A stretch of DNA of 64,000 nt from Burkholderia ambifaria AMMD. GTDB taxonomy: Bacteria > Pseudomonadota > Gammaproteobacteria > Burkholderiales > Burkholderiaceae. The notes under the pieces are model-generated. The model saw only the letters and a program-made list of their open reading frames with translations, did not search any database and was not told where the DNA came from. Every line of letters begins with the position of its first letter. The first letter of the stretch is position 1. A program made the translations under genes and the position numbers. Where the stretch lies: assembly GCF_000203915.1 (NCBI RefSeq), contig NC_008392.1, positions 434,001 through 498,000 of the forward strand, read 5' to 3'. Of the stretch, positions 36,160-46,217 are shown piece by piece.

Positions 36160-38091
36160 TCACGGCTCGACGACGTTAAAACGCCCGTCGGGCTTTTCCA
36201 GCGTCTTGAGGAACGCGCCGAACAGCGCCTTGGTACCTTCGAGCACGATCTCGCCTTCCGCCAGCGCGGCGCCGAACTGCGTCTCGCCGAGCAGGATGCG
36301 ATTGAGCGTGGCACGCTTCATGGTGATATCCAGGTCGTGGCCTTCGCGATGCGGCGTAGCCGACCAGGTCAGCGCGCCATGCTTCAGATACAGCGCATAG
36401 CATGCATCGCGGTCGGTAAAGCGCCACGTCATGCGAATGTTGAGCGTCTGCGCCTTGGGGCCGTCGACCATCACGGCCAGGTAGTCGAAAAACGCGCCGT
36501 CGCTCAGCACGCGCACGAGGTCCTGGCTACGCATGGTCTGTCCGGCCCCCGCTCCCGCGCCTTCGCGCAGTTCACGCGCACCAAGCAGGTAGGCGTTGCG
36601 CCACGTCGCGGATTCCGCCTGAAAGCCCATTTGCTCAAGCGCCGCCGCGCCCAGTTCACGCGCCTCGCGCAGCGTCGGCTGTGCAAACACGAGGCGGTTC
36701 ATCACCTCGGCGACCCAGCGATACTCGCCGCGCTCGAAATCGCGGCGCGCGCGTTCGAGCATCGCCTCGGCGCCTCCCATGTACTCCACGTAGCGCGGCG
36801 CGGAAAGCTCGTCCGGCAAGGCGTGCAGATGCGCCGGATTGCCGTCGTACCAGCTCAGGTAGCGCTGATAGATCGCCTTCACATTGTGCGACACAGTGCC
36901 ATAATAGCCGCGCGTATGCCATTGCGCGGCAAGCGTATCGGGCAGCGTCATCCGTTCGGCGATTTCGGCGGCGGTTCCGCCACGATTCATCATGCGCAGC
37001 GTCTGGTCGTGCAGGTACTTGTAGAGATCGCGCTGCTGTTCGAGAAAACAAGTGAGGCGCGCGGTGCCCCACGTAGGCCAGTGATGCTGCGCGAACACGA
37101 CGTCCGCGCCGCCCGCGTAGCGTTCGAGCGCCTGATGCAGATAGCGCGACCAGGCCTTCGCGTTGCGCACCTGCGCGCCACGCAGCGGACACAGGTTGTG
37201 CAGCGTGCGCGTGCCGTTCTCCGCCACGTTCAGCGCCCGCAATTGCGGAAAGAAGAAGTGCATTTCGGCGGGCGCTTCGCTATCGGGCGTCAACTGAAAC
37301 ACGATGTCGATGCCGTCGATCGTATGTGTTTCGCTTTCCTGATGAATCAGCTGGGTCGGCTCGATGAGCGTAACGGTGCCGTTCGGCATCGTCTTGCCGA
37401 GCCCCGCGTCGATCTGGCAGCAGGCATTGCGCGCGAGCGTCTGGCCGAACTGGAATTGCGAGCGCCGCTCCATGGCCGTGCCTGCCATCACGTTTTCCGC
37501 GACGGCCTCTTCCATGAAACCCGCGGGCGCGATCACGGCGACCTCGCCCGCGCGCACGCGTGCCTCGTCGACCACACCCTTCACGCCGCCGAAGTGATCG
37601 GTATGGCTATGGCTGTAGATCACGGCCAGAACAGGCCGGTGCGGCCGGTGCGCGTAGAAGAGTTCGAGCGCCGCCTGCGCCGTTTCGCGGCACGTGAGCG
37701 GATCGATGATGATGAGACCCGTATCGCCTTCGATCAGCGTCATGTTCGCGAGATCGAAGCCGCGTACCTGATAAATCCGCGGCATGACCTCGAACAGCCC
37801 ATGCAGGCAATTGAGCCGCGCCTGACGCCATAGCGCGGGATGCGCCGTGGGCGGCGCGGTTTCTTCGTCGAGGAACGCATAGTCGGCCATGCTCCAGACA
37901 AGCCGACCATAGGCATCGCGAATCTCGGCGTCGGCAAGCGTGCCGATAAAGCCGCGTTGCGCTTCCTCCATGTCGAGATCGTCGTTCGCGGGCAGTGCCT
38001 GCAACGCGTGGTGGTTAGCTTGCCGAGTCGCCTCGGTCGCGCGCTGCACGGGCAGATCGGCAAGCGCCGATGAAATCGGAGTGTTTTGCAT
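36160..38091 (-). CDS. SdsA-type alkylsulfatase (metallo-beta-lactamase fold)
   Basis: 643 aa. The zinc site SHSHTDHFGG (HxHxDH) sits in an N-terminal metallo-beta-lactamase domain. An alkylsulfatase dimerisation domain follows (about 370-500), then a C-terminal SCP2-like lipid-binding domain (about 520-640). This three-part build is that of Pseudomonas SdsA1, which cleaves alkyl sulfates such as dodecyl sulfate to the alcohol. No signal peptide is apparent. ATG 38091 is chosen; an in-frame ATG at 38187 would overlap the MFS stop and lacks conserved sequence. Last gene of a four-gene minus-strand operon with an acyl-CoA ligase, acyl-CoA dehydrogenase and MFS transporter. Confidence 0.9.
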   Translation of the reverse strand: MQNTPISSALADLPVQRATEATRQANHHALQALPANDDLDMEEAQRGFIGTLADAEIRDAYGRLVWSMADYAFLDEETAPPTAHPALWRQARLNCLHGLFEVMPRIYQVRGFDLANMTLIEGDTGLIIIDPLTCRETAQAALELFYAHRPHRPVLAVIYSHSHTDHFGGVKGVVDEARVRAGEVAVIAPAGFMEEAVAENVMAGTAMERRSQFQFGQTLARNACCQIDAGLGKTMPNGTVTLIEPTQLIHQESETHTIDGIDIVFQLTPDSEAPAEMHFFFPQLRALNVAENGTRTLHNLCPLRGAQVRNAKAWSRYLHQALERYAGGADVVFAQHHWPTWGTARLTCFLEQQRDLYKYLHDQTLRMMNRGGTAAEIAERMTLPDTLAAQWHTRGYYGTVSHNVKAIYQRYLSWYDGNPAHLHALPDELSAPRYVEYMGGAEAMLERARRDFERGEYRWVAEVMNRLVFAQPTLREARELGAAALEQMGFQAESATWRNAYLLGARELREGAGAGAGQTMRSQDLVRVLSDGAFFDYLAVMVDGPKAQTLNIRMTWRFTDRDACYALYLKHGALTWSATPHREGHDLDITMKRATLNRILLGETQFGAALAEGEIVLEGTKALFGAFLKTLEKPDGRFNVVEP

Positions 38092-38164
38092 GGCGTGATG
38101 AAATGAGAGACGCGCAAGGTTCGCGGCCCTGCGCAGGGGAAGAGCGGCGAAAGCGCGGCCGCGC

Positions 38165-39466
38165 TCAGGACAAAACGGCTTCGGCATCGCGCACGGTTTG
38201 AATGGCGGCGCGCGAGCGCTGGGGGTCGAGCCAGCGCGCGCACAGCACGCCGCAGCCTATCAGCACGAAGCCGCACAGTACGCACGATTGTTCGAAGCCC
38301 TGTGCCGTGGCCGTCATGCCGTGCGCGTGCTGGATCAGCACGCCCGTGAGCACGGGCGCGGCGAGTCCGGCCAGCGAGCCAATCGCGTTGCTCAACGCGA
38401 GGACCGCGCCGCGCTGACCGTCCGGCGCAACTTCGCTGAGCATGGCGGGGCCGACCGAATACATCACGAGCGTGAGCCCGCTGCTCAGCGTAAGCATCAG
38501 CACCTTCACGAGCGGCCCGAGCGCGGGCAGATACACCGCGAAGCGCAAGACCCCGGCTGCCACGAGCGCAATGGCGATGAAGACACCACGCGACTTGCGC
38601 GACGGCATCCCCGCGCCCAGCAGGTGCTGCGAGAGCCACGCGAGCCCGAGGCCCATCGGCGTGGTGATCGCGACGAACAACGCGAAGAGCCGCCCGGAAT
38701 TCTCCGCGCCGAAGCCCAGTCCGGCCTGGAGATAGTGCGGCATCCACGTGAGGCTGGTGGCGAGCACCCAGTTGGCCGCGAAATGCCCGCAGAAATTGCC
38801 GACGATGGTGCGGTCGGCCAGCAGCGTGCTCCAGGGTACGCGCCGTTCGTCGCGCAGGGCACGCGGCCGTTCCAGCGGACCCTCGGCGCCGAAGAAAAAC
38901 CAGCACACGCACCACACGAAGCCGAGCGCGGCCAGCACAGCGAAGTTGGTGCGCCAGCCCCACCGCGCGGTGATGACCGGTATCGCGAGACCGGCGACGA
39001 ACAAGCCGAGCGCGCTGCCCTGATAGAGCACGGCGGCGGGCAGGCCGCGCTTCTGGTCCGGAAACCACTTGTAGAGCGCGTGCAGCGAAACGGGCGATGC
39101 CGGACCTTCGCCGGCGCCGAGCAGCACGCGCGTGACGAGCGCGACCGTCATCGAACCCGCGAAGAGCATCGGCAATTGCAGCAGCGACCACGAAAGCGCC
39201 ATCAGCAGCAGGATGGCGCGCGTGGCAACGCGGTCCGCCAGCACGCCGCCCACCACGGCCGCGATTGCGAAGAGCCAGTTGAGGCTGCCGCCGATCAGGC
39301 CGAACTGCGTGGGCGTAAGGCCGAGGTCGCGCATCATCGGCACGGAGATCATGCCGAACACCACCTTGTCGAGAAAGTTCACCGTCATCAGCAACGCGAG
39401 CATGATGGCGATCGACCACGCGCGCGCGGGCCGATAGTTAGGGTTGTCTCTGCCGTATGCGGACAT
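38165..39466 (-). CDS. MFS transporter
   Basis: 433 aa with twelve predicted membrane segments. GVLADRVATRAILL is the loop 2-3 signature of the major facilitator superfamily, and the sequence resembles the anion:cation symporter group (uptake of organic anions). It lies between the acyl-CoA dehydrogenase and alkylsulfatase genes, so import of the sulfated or carboxylated substrate is likely. ATG 39466 begins the conserved part; the ribosome site is weak. Confidence 0.9.
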   Translation of the reverse strand: MSAYGRDNPNYRPARAWSIAIMLALLMTVNFLDKVVFGMISVPMMRDLGLTPTQFGLIGGSLNWLFAIAAVVGGVLADRVATRAILLLMALSWSLLQLPMLFAGSMTVALVTRVLLGAGEGPASPVSLHALYKWFPDQKRGLPAAVLYQGSALGLFVAGLAIPVITARWGWRTNFAVLAALGFVWCVCWFFFGAEGPLERPRALRDERRVPWSTLLADRTIVGNFCGHFAANWVLATSLTWMPHYLQAGLGFGAENSGRLFALFVAITTPMGLGLAWLSQHLLGAGMPSRKSRGVFIAIALVAAGVLRFAVYLPALGPLVKVLMLTLSSGLTLVMYSVGPAMLSEVAPDGQRGAVLALSNAIGSLAGLAAPVLTGVLIQHAHGMTATAQGFEQSCVLCGFVLIGCGVLCARWLDPQRSRAAIQTVRDAEAVLS

Positions 39467-39548
39467 CCTTGTCTCCAGTCTTTTTCTCTTGCTCGCCGCT
39501 AGGCGGCGGCGCGAACCCGACGGGTTCGCCCAACCTGCTCCGGACCGC

Positions 39549-40733
39549 TTACGAGGCCTGCGCGCCGGTATCGAGAATCGCACGCGCAATCGTGTTGCGC
39601 TGAATCTCGCTCGTCCCCGTGAAAATGCGGAACATCCGCAGCTTGCGGAACGCCTGCTCCACCGGATGATGGCGCGTCACGCCCACGTTGCCGTGAATCT
39701 GCACCGCCTTGTCGGCAATCTCGAAGCAGCGTTCGGAAACGAACACCTTGCACGCGGCCGCTTTCATGCGCAGGTCGCCGCCGGCATCCGCGAGCATGGC
39801 CGTCTGCGCAATCATGCTTTCGCAGGCCCACAACGCGGCCGCCATGTCGGCCAGCATGTGCTGGATCGCCTGAAACCTCGCAATCGGACCGCCGAACTGC
39901 CGCCGGCTGCGCGCGTAATCGAGCGATGCTTCGTACACCGAGGTCGCGAGCCCGAGCATGGTCGGGCAATGTAGCAGACGGTTCACGTTGATGCGCGACA
40001 TGCCGAGCTTGAAGCCGTTGCCCGCGCCGCCGAACAGGTTGGTGCGCGGCACGCGCACGTTCTCGAAGCGGATGTCCGCGTCGATATGCTGGCCCGACAT
40101 CGGCACGTACGCCTGCTCGACCGTCACGCCCGGCAGATCGAGATCGATGAGTACCGCGCTGATGGCGGGCGGCGTGGTTGTGGTGTCGGTCACGCACATC
40201 ACGATCGCGAAGTCCGCGAACGGTGCCCCGCTGATGTAGTGCTTGTGGCCGTTCACGATCAGATCGTCGCCGTCCGCCACGGCGCTCGTCGCGATGCTCT
40301 GCACGTCCGAGCCCGAATGCGGCTCGGTCAACGCGAAGCAGGTCGACTTCTCGCCGCGGATCACCGGCATGAAGTAGCGCTGCAACTGATCCGCCGTCGC
40401 GTACTTGAGCATGTTGCCCACGCGCGGCGGCCCGCCCAGATCGCCGAGCACGTGCATGGCGAGCGAGCAGCCGCTCGCTGCGAGATCGGCTTTCAGCGCG
40501 CACTGCTGCAGAATCGAAAAGCCCTTGCCGCCCAGTTGCACCGGCAGGCACGCCGAGTAATAACCGAGTTCGGCGGAACGCCGCCACACGCGCCGCAACA
40601 CGTCCTTCGGCCAGACGCTCTCCGAATCGAGACCGAGTTCGCGCTCCATCGGCTTGAGTTCATCGGCCACGAAACGGCGAATGCCCTCGCGCGTGGCGTC
40701 GAATACCGCATCGCCTACCTGTTCGAACATCAT
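39549..40733 (-). CDS. Acyl-CoA dehydrogenase
   Basis: 394 aa FAD enzyme. ALTEPHSGSDVQSI is the first family signature and a QIHGNVGVTRHHPVE block near the C-terminus is the second. The C-terminal catalytic-base region ends FRIFTGTSEIQRNTIAR. It introduces the alpha,beta double bond in an acyl-CoA using an ETF acceptor (family knowledge). ATG 40733 follows GAGGA and lies 9 bp after the acyl-CoA ligase stop, so the two are cotranscribed and probably act in sequence. Confidence 0.93.
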   Translation of the reverse strand: MMFEQVGDAVFDATREGIRRFVADELKPMERELGLDSESVWPKDVLRRVWRRSAELGYYSACLPVQLGGKGFSILQQCALKADLAASGCSLAMHVLGDLGGPPRVGNMLKYATADQLQRYFMPVIRGEKSTCFALTEPHSGSDVQSIATSAVADGDDLIVNGHKHYISGAPFADFAIVMCVTDTTTTPPAISAVLIDLDLPGVTVEQAYVPMSGQHIDADIRFENVRVPRTNLFGGAGNGFKLGMSRINVNRLLHCPTMLGLATSVYEASLDYARSRRQFGGPIARFQAIQHMLADMAAALWACESMIAQTAMLADAGGDLRMKAAACKVFVSERCFEIADKAVQIHGNVGVTRHHPVEQAFRKLRMFRIFTGTSEIQRNTIARAILDTGAQAS

Positions 40734-40742
40734 GGAGAATCC

Positions 40743-42293
40743 TCAGTTGATGCGCCGCTCCGCGCCTTGCCAGTACTGTTCGCGCACCATCTTGCGCGCG
40801 ATCTTGCCGCTCGCGTTGCGCGGCAGTTCCGCGACGAAACTGATCGAGCGCGGCAGCTTGTAGTCGGCGAGCAGGCTGCGGCAATGCGCGACCAGCGCGT
40901 CCTGATTCGCCGTGCGTTGCGGCTTGAGCACCACCGCCGCTTTCACGCCCTCGCCCCAGCGCTCGTCGGGCACGCTGAACACACAGGCTTCGAGCACGTC
41001 GGGATGCTGATAGAGCACGGCCTCGACCTCGGTCGGATAGACGTTGAAGCCGCCCGAGACGATCATGTCCTTCTTGCGGTCGACCAGATACAGGTAGCCG
41101 TCTTCATCGGTGCGCGCGAGATCGCCCGTCATCAGCCAGCCGTTCACGAGCACTTCGGCCGTGAGTTCGGGCGCGCCCCAGTAGCCCTTGAAAACGTCCT
41201 CGCCGCGCACGGCAATTTCGCCGACTTCACCCGCCGCCAGCGGCCGCCCGTCTTCGCCGAGCACGCACACTTCGGTCTCGCCCATCGGCCGCCCGCACGA
41301 AGCGAGACGTTCCGGGCACTGCGCGATCGCATACGCGTGGTCCGCAATCGTGAGACGCGTGACGCCCGAGGTCGATTCGCTCGCGCCATAGCCTTGCGAG
41401 AGAATCGGCCCGAAGCGCGCCCACGCCTCCTGAATGCGCGCGGGGGCCATCGGCGCGGCGCCATACGAGAGCGACTTCAGCGCGCTCAGGTCGGTGTGCG
41501 CGAGCGCAGGCTCGTTGAGCAGCATGTTGATCATCGCGGGCACCATGAAGACGTGCGTGACGCGCAGGCGTTCGAGATCGGCGAGAAATTGCGCGGTCTC
41601 GAATGCGTCGAACAGCACGAGCGTGGCGCCGCAATAGAGAAACGGCTGCATGAGCATGCCCGACGCATGCGTAATCGGCCCGACGAGCGCGAGCCGGTCG
41701 CCGGGGCGCGGCTGCGTGTCCATGCCGATCAGCAGCTTGCGCAGCGACGCCATGCGGTTGCCGTAGCTTTGCATCGCGGCCTTGATCTTGCCGGTCGAGC
41801 CTGACGAGAAATGCAGCACGGCGAGATCGTCCGCGTGGCTGGCAAAATCCGGCGCGTGCGAAGCGGCCCGCCCCAGCAGCGCTTCGTAATCCACATAGCC
41901 TTCGGCGCCGCCGATGGCGATGAACGTCTCGACGCTCGCAAAACCCGGCGTGGCGCGCGTATAGCCCGTATAGCCGCGGCCCGCGATCAGCACGCGCGGC
42001 GTGCAGTTTTCCACCACGTCCGACGCTTCCGCCGTCGTAAAGCGTGGGTTGAGCGCCGCTTTCACGAGACCCGTCTTGTACAGCGCGCATTCGATCTCGA
42101 CCAGTTCCGTGCAGTTGCGCGACTGCACCGCCACGCGGTCGCCGCGCCGCAGACCGAGGGCGATAAGCGCGTGCGCAAGCTGGTTCGAACGCGCCTCGAG
42201 TTGCCGGTAAGTGAGCGGGCGGTCGCGATGGATCACGGCGGGCACGTCACCCCAGAAGGCCGCCGCGCGCCGCAGGAAATACGGGAAGCTCAT
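40743..42293 (-). CDS. AMP-dependent acyl-CoA synthetase
   Basis: 516 aa adenylate-forming ligase. The P-loop-like motif is SSGSTGKIKA (near 172), the motif YGASEST follows, the hinge is TGDLARTDEDGYLYLVDRKKDM, and the catalytic Lys lies in PRNASGKIARK near the C-terminus. It activates a carboxylic acid to the acyl-CoA; the substrate is unknown but a medium- or long-chain acid fits the operon. First gene of the operon, 93 bp from the divergent LysR gene. Confidence 0.93.
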   Translation of the reverse strand: MSFPYFLRRAAAFWGDVPAVIHRDRPLTYRQLEARSNQLAHALIALGLRRGDRVAVQSRNCTELVEIECALYKTGLVKAALNPRFTTAEASDVVENCTPRVLIAGRGYTGYTRATPGFASVETFIAIGGAEGYVDYEALLGRAASHAPDFASHADDLAVLHFSSGSTGKIKAAMQSYGNRMASLRKLLIGMDTQPRPGDRLALVGPITHASGMLMQPFLYCGATLVLFDAFETAQFLADLERLRVTHVFMVPAMINMLLNEPALAHTDLSALKSLSYGAAPMAPARIQEAWARFGPILSQGYGASESTSGVTRLTIADHAYAIAQCPERLASCGRPMGETEVCVLGEDGRPLAAGEVGEIAVRGEDVFKGYWGAPELTAEVLVNGWLMTGDLARTDEDGYLYLVDRKKDMIVSGGFNVYPTEVEAVLYQHPDVLEACVFSVPDERWGEGVKAAVVLKPQRTANQDALVAHCRSLLADYKLPRSISFVAELPRNASGKIARKMVREQYWQGAERRIN

Positions 42294-42386
42294 TCAGGTC
42301 TCCAATGAATGTCGAGCCAGTGTGTAAGATGTCGTTCATTCCCGCAATGAAGCGGTGGCTATAAACCCATAACCAAGGGGAATGGC
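42294..42386. promoter_or_regulatory. Divergent promoter region, catabolic operon / LysR
   Basis: 93 bp between the acyl-CoA ligase (minus) and LysR (plus) starts. This is the classic position for a LysR-type operator controlling both directions. Confidence 0.5.
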
Positions 42387-43304
42387 ATGGAGACACGCGA
42401 TCTGGACTATCTGCTGGAAGTCCGTCGCTGCGGCAGCATTGGCAAGGCCGCAGAAGCGCTCGGCATGAGTCAGCCCGCATTGACCAAGGCGGTCAAGCGC
42501 ATCGAGAGCGAAGTGGGCCAGGCGGTGTTTCACCGTGGCCCGAACGGCGTCGCGCTCACGCCTGGCGGCGCGGTGTTCGTCGAGCGTGCGCAGCGTATCG
42601 CGCTCGAATACCAGGATGCGCTCAAGGAACTGCGCGCGATCCAGATCGGCGAGCAAGGCATTCTGCGCGTGGGCTATTCGCCCACGGTGCCCGACTCGAT
42701 CGTGCTGCGCGCCTGCCGGCAGTTGATGAACGAACGCCCGGCCGCGCGGCTGCGTCTGCGGCGGCGGCTCGCGAACGACCTGTTCATGCTGATGAAGGCC
42801 GGCGAACTGGACATGGCAGTCGCGCCCGAGCCGCCGGACATGAGCAAGGAGTTCGACACGCTGCCGCTCTTTCGCGATCGTCTGCATGTGATGGCCGACG
42901 AATCGCATCTGCTGCACCGCAAGACGCGGCTCAGGCTGCGCGATCTGGCGAATGAGGAATGGTTGCTGCCGGGCATGAACATCCCGCTGCGCCGTCAGGT
43001 GAACGACGCTTTTCGCCGCCAGGGATTGCCGGAACCGGCGTTGCGGGTCGAAACGGACTTCGCGATTCCCGCGCTGCTCGAACTGGTGCGCGGCTCGCGC
43101 ATGCTCTGCATCGCGGGCAATGCGACGGCCAACTCGCAGCGCGGAATCCTGCCGTTGAACATCGACGCGACCGAGTTGAATCTCGCGCGCAACGTCGGCG
43201 CGGTGTTACGCGTGGGCGGCTATGTCTCGCCGCTTGCGCAGCGGCTCGTGGAGTTGCTGCAGCGCGCGCGTCCGCATGCCGGAAGCCTCGCGCCAGTGGA
43301 TTGA
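42387..43304 (+). CDS. LysR-type regulator of the catabolic operon
   Basis: 305 aa: N-terminal winged helix-turn-helix (GSIGKAAEALGMSQPALTKAVKRIE) and C-terminal effector-binding domain. ATG 42387 follows AAGGGG. It is divergent from the ligase-dehydrogenase-MFS-alkylsulfatase operon, so it is the presumed activator, with an acyl or sulfated compound as inducer (inference). Confidence 0.92.
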   Translation: METRDLDYLLEVRRCGSIGKAAEALGMSQPALTKAVKRIESEVGQAVFHRGPNGVALTPGGAVFVERAQRIALEYQDALKELRAIQIGEQGILRVGYSPTVPDSIVLRACRQLMNERPAARLRLRRRLANDLFMLMKAGELDMAVAPEPPDMSKEFDTLPLFRDRLHVMADESHLLHRKTRLRLRDLANEEWLLPGMNIPLRRQVNDAFRRQGLPEPALRVETDFAIPALLELVRGSRMLCIAGNATANSQRGILPLNIDATELNLARNVGAVLRVGGYVSPLAQRLVELLQRARPHAGSLAPVD

Positions 43305-43600
43305 CCGGGTACTGTTCACATTGTCACCGGCGGCCCCCAAGAGCACATGACCGCGCCCGGCGGCCGCCAATCCCGCCATGTCGCGGCGCGCTGGCAGCAT
43401 GCCGCGCGCTGTCACGCCTTCACGGGTGCTGGAACCGACTGTATTGCCGCTCCCGCGAGCGCGGTTGACTTGCGTCAAGCGTCCTCTTTCGTTGCAGGCT
43501 TGACGCGTATCAAGTCGGCACGCGCGCTGCTCGGCTGCAATGGAGTCCGTCATCTGCGGGATAGTCGCGCCGCCGCCGGAACGCCCGGGGCGCGATCGGC

Positions 43601-45775
43601 TCACTCTGCCAGCAATTCAGCGCCGCGGCGCGACGAGATGCCGACCAGCTGGTCGGCAGGCTGCGGCCGTGCGAACAGGAAGCCCTGGCCCTGGTGGCAA
43701 CCGATCTCCTGCAGGAAGGCCAGCTGCTTTGCCGTCTCGACGCCCTCCATCACGACATCGAGCCCCAGCGCGCGCCCCATTGCAACGATCGCGCGCACGA
43801 TCGCGTCGTCCGTACTGCCCGAGCCGCAGTCCGTGAGGAACGACTGATCGATCTTCAGCGTATCGACGGGCAGATCCTTCAGATACACCAGCGATGAATA
43901 ACCCGTACCGAAATCGTCGATCGCGAGGCTGATCCCCCGCGTCGCCAGTTCGCGCAGCAGGATGCCGATTTCCTCGCGGGTGTTCATCGCCATGCTTTCG
44001 AGCAACTCGAGCTGCAGGTATTCGGCCGGCAACGCGGTTTCACTGAGAATGGTCGTCAGGTCGCTCAGAAAGTGGTCGGTAAAGCACTGCCGCGCCGACA
44101 CGTTCACCGACACACGCCCGAACTCGAAGCCCTCGTCGAGCCAGCGGCGCGCCTGGCGGCAGGCTTCGTGCAGCACCCACCTGCCGATCGGGACGGTCAG
44201 CGCCGATCGCTCCGCGAGCCCGATGAAGTCGCGCGGCGGCACCAAACCCCTGCTCGGATGCAACCAGCGCAGCAGCGCCTCCACGCCGACGATCCGGCCG
44301 CTGGCCAGATCGTATTGCGGCTGGTAGAACAGGCGGAATTCATTCTGCTCGAGCGCGCGGTGCAACTCGCCGAGCGTCTCCAGCTGCTCGATCGCCGACG
44401 ACGTCATCTTGCTCTCGAAGAACTGGAACACGTTCCTGCCGCGGCTCTTCGCACCGTACATCGCCTGGTCCGCGAGCAGGATCAAGTCCTCCGCCTCGGT
44501 GCCGTCGTCCGGATAGATGCTGATGCCGATGCTCGGCGTCACGAAGATCTGGCGATCGCCGATATCGATCGCCCGTCCCACTTCGTCCAGCAGCTTGCGC
44601 GCGACTCGCCCGACGTCGCGGACATCGTCGACCTCCTCGAGCACGAGCGCGAATTCGTCACCGCCCATGCGCGCCACCGTGTCGTTCGCGCGCACATTCG
44701 CGACGATGCGCTCCGCGACCATCTTCAGCACCTCGTCGCCTGCGTTGTGGCCGAGCGTATCGTTGACCAGCTTGAAGCGGTCGAGATCGAGGTACATCAC
44801 CGCGACCTTGCGCCCGAACCGCTTCGCATGAACGATCGCGTGCGTGAGCCGCTCCTCGAACAGCATCCGGTTCGCGAGATTGGTGAGCACGTCGTGCGTG
44901 GCGAGATAGCCCAGCCGCTCCTCCGCCTGGCGCCGCTGCGTGATGTCGGAAAAAATCGCCGCGTAGTGGGAGATCTCGCTTTCGCTGTCGCGAATGCTGG
45001 TGATCGTCAGGTATTCGAGAAACAGCTCGCCGGCCTTGCGGCGATTCCAGATTTCGCCTTGCCAGTGGCCATCGGTTGTGAGCGAATGCCACAGCTGCTT
45101 GTAGAAATCGGGCGTCTGGCGCCCGGAACTCAGCAGGCCCGGGTTGCGCCCGACCACTTCGTCCTCGGTGTACCCGGTCAGGCGCGTGAAGGCCTGGTTG
45201 ACACGCTCGATCTTCGCGTGCCGGTCGGTCACCATGATGCCTTCGAGCGCCGATTCGAACACCCGATCCGCCATGCGCAGGTTAAAGCGCGCGAGACCCA
45301 GCGCTTCGTCGCGCTCGCGCAACGCGCTGCGCAGCTGGTTCGCGTATTCGTGCTCGATGCTCTGCAGCACGTCCGCGAAACAGAGCAACCCGGTCAGCCG
45401 GCCATCCTCGTCCTCGATGCCAACATGCCGCACACTTTGCTCGGTCATGAAACGCTGCGCCGCATACAGGCTCTGTCTTGCGGTCAGCATCTGCAGCGGC
45501 TTGCTCGCGTAGGCCCCGACCGCGCCGTGGGCCCCTCCGTCTGCCAATAGCCGGACGATGTCCCGCTCGGTCAGGATGCCGTGCTCGCCATCGTCGTAGC
45601 CGACGAGGATCGCATCGAGCCGTTGCACACGCATCCGTGCGATGACTTCGTGCAGCGCGGTCTGCTCGGGCACCACAACAGGCGGCTGAACGCGGATCGA
45701 TTCGATCGGCTTCAGGTGCAGGAAAAATTCCGCCTCGGCCGGACAGTGGCTCGCGGTATCGGTAGGAAAAATCAT
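43601..45775 (-). CDS. CBS-PAS-GGDEF-EAL cyclic-di-GMP protein
   Basis: 724 aa, no membrane segment. A CBS pair (about 25-150) is followed by PAS (170-290), GGDEF with intact MGGDEF (about 300-465) and EAL with VEALLRW, followed by the metal-site segments ELLES and DDFGTGYSS. Both catalytic motifs look intact, so synthesis and breakdown of c-di-GMP are both possible; the CBS pair suggests nucleotide sensing. The start is uncertain: ATG 45775 has no ribosome site and lies only 30 bp from a truncated cynR copy, so the original upstream region may be lost. Reading continues open to 45877. Confidence 0.88.
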   Translation of the reverse strand: MIFPTDTASHCPAEAEFFLHLKPIESIRVQPPVVVPEQTALHEVIARMRVQRLDAILVGYDDGEHGILTERDIVRLLADGGAHGAVGAYASKPLQMLTARQSLYAAQRFMTEQSVRHVGIEDEDGRLTGLLCFADVLQSIEHEYANQLRSALRERDEALGLARFNLRMADRVFESALEGIMVTDRHAKIERVNQAFTRLTGYTEDEVVGRNPGLLSSGRQTPDFYKQLWHSLTTDGHWQGEIWNRRKAGELFLEYLTITSIRDSESEISHYAAIFSDITQRRQAEERLGYLATHDVLTNLANRMLFEERLTHAIVHAKRFGRKVAVMYLDLDRFKLVNDTLGHNAGDEVLKMVAERIVANVRANDTVARMGGDEFALVLEEVDDVRDVGRVARKLLDEVGRAIDIGDRQIFVTPSIGISIYPDDGTEAEDLILLADQAMYGAKSRGRNVFQFFESKMTSSAIEQLETLGELHRALEQNEFRLFYQPQYDLASGRIVGVEALLRWLHPSRGLVPPRDFIGLAERSALTVPIGRWVLHEACRQARRWLDEGFEFGRVSVNVSARQCFTDHFLSDLTTILSETALPAEYLQLELLESMAMNTREEIGILLRELATRGISLAIDDFGTGYSSLVYLKDLPVDTLKIDQSFLTDCGSGSTDDAIVRAIVAMGRALGLDVVMEGVETAKQLAFLQEIGCHQGQGFLFARPQPADQLVGISSRRGAELLAE

Positions 45776-45804
45776 CGATTCGTCATCGCCAGTCTGCCGA
45801 GCCT

Positions 45805-46092
45805 TCAGTTCGCCAACGCGTGTATCGCCCGCCCGCATCCAGATCCCCGTAGTACTGATTTCGCATAGCGCATCCACGCCGCGCCGGCATCCAAGAATTG
45901 CACGTTCCGCCCCGAACGGTCTAGCCGCTGAGTGCGCAGCGTGTCTTCCAGTTGACGTATCCGCTGCGACAGCGTGGGCTGCGAAACGTGCAGTGCCTCG
46001 GCGGCGTACGTGAAATTGCGGTGTTCCGGGACGGCCAGGACGTAACAGACATCACACAACAGCACGGCGAATTTCCTCGTGCCCGACAACAA
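45805..46092 (-). pseudogene. Truncated cynR-like LysR gene
   Basis: 95 codons encode only the LysR helix-turn-helix (EALHVSQPTLSQRIRQLEDTL), ending after a frame change near the LDAG segment. It aligns with the first 85 residues of the full-length LysR at 48745-49632 at about 65-70% and stands divergent to cynT, the normal cynR position. The effector domain is missing and the 3' end abuts the GGDEF-EAL gene. Confidence 0.8.
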
Positions 46093-46217
46093 TTGCTCTT
46101 GCCTATGGTTAGCATCACAAACCCGTCTTGGACACTATGACGCAACAGGTCCATTCTCTGTTCAACGCATCGCACTGACCGACGCGGCGACGAACGCCAG
46201 ACTGAATGGAGCTGACC

